This document shows, in pieces, positions 63,671-64,000 of a DNA stretch of 64,000 nt; the first letter of the stretch is position 1; each line of letters opens with the position of its first letter. The DNA comes from Ditylenchus dipsaci (Eukaryota > Nematoda > Chromadorea > Rhabditida > Anguinidae): positions 124,001 to 188,000 of the forward strand of contig SADC01001306.1 of assembly GCA_004194705.1 (NCBI GenBank), given 5' to 3'. Both the position numbers and the translations under genes were made by a program. A model generated the notes under the pieces. The model made no database searches. It was not told the DNA's origin and saw nothing but the letters and a program-made list of their open reading frames with translations.

Positions 63671-64000
63671 AAAAAATTAAATGACTTTCAAGAATATGGT
63701 GCTAAATGAAAAATTGGATGTACGGCCAGTTAGTGATGGCCAGTTGGCAATGGTCTTGTTTAATTTTTCATGCTTTTCAAATTGAAGTACCTATTTTTGT
63801 GTAACTTTTTTTGATACCACCTAATGTCTAAAATTAGGAACCTGAATCACAAAACAGAATTTCAAAAAGTTGGCTTTTAAGATATAACCCAAACTAGGTT
63901 AATAAATCTTGGATCCCCAGATCCAATCTTATATAGGAAACCGAACTCTCTTTTTGAAATTCTGTTCTCCGATTCAGATTCCTGAGAAAATTTCAGCTAC
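63671..64000. other. Window edge, no feature seen
   Basis: AT-rich sequence without an open frame, tandem repeat or clear inverted repeat. Confidence 0.4.

Noticed and set aside
1..64000. CRISPR array or bacterial operon
   Set aside because: Repeats lack constant-length unique spacers, and genes have introns; the DNA is eukaryotic.

Overview
The window reads as nuclear DNA of a small invertebrate, most likely a nematode or another animal with spliced-leader trans-splicing. It is AT-rich, its genes have many exons split by introns of about 43-55 bases with TTTTCAG or TTTAG acceptors, and several genes carry a 3' splice acceptor immediately before the start codon. TTAGGC (the usual nematode telomere unit) also occurs in short internal runs. 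The phylum is inferred; no rRNA or clear single-copy marker settles it.

Host-type genes are few. On the minus strand lie a small single-pass membrane protein (7279-7641) followed by a complete 11-exon deoxyhypusine hydroxylase (4861-7029). On the plus strand is an acylglycerol-kinase-like gene (41580-44553) with two apparent frame breaks. At the right end is a clean 13-exon minus-strand gene for a 350-residue multi-pass membrane protein I do not recognise (58674-62390). Partial candidates are a two-helix membrane protein exon (25142-25388), a homeodomain-like orphan exon (12959-13093) and a transposon-related two-exon ORF (2596-3120).

Most of the rest is mobile DNA, nested up to four deep. 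Elements whose ends I could fix by target-site duplication are: a 4.5-kb hAT with decayed transposase (7776-12257, 8 bp); a 2.6-kb Mutator-like element with a FLYWCH finger (28407-31046, 8 bp); a 6.7-kb PIF/Harbinger element (44608-51270, 3 bp); a 2-kb almost pure palindrome with hAT-type ends (45171-47143, 8 bp); a 1.5-kb foldback inside the Harbinger transposase (48257-49790, 10-11 bp); two foldback elements built of TTACGAAA-like words (34317-35112 and 40418-41281, 8 bp each); a 215-bp hAT MITE (24723-24937); two TTAA-flanked MITEs; and several TA-flanked pogo-like MITEs.

The most striking structure is a giant inverted repeat (32523-41329). Its two arms are about 2.46 kb each once three later insertions are removed, around a 299-bp spacer. 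Each insertion is missing from the other arm, so the window supplies its own empty sites. Many foldbacks have inverted ends made of a short word repeated in tandem, with a different word in each family. Several carry tRNA-like A and B boxes (Pol III promoter motifs) inside the inverted repeat. That combination is the best candidate for something poorly described.
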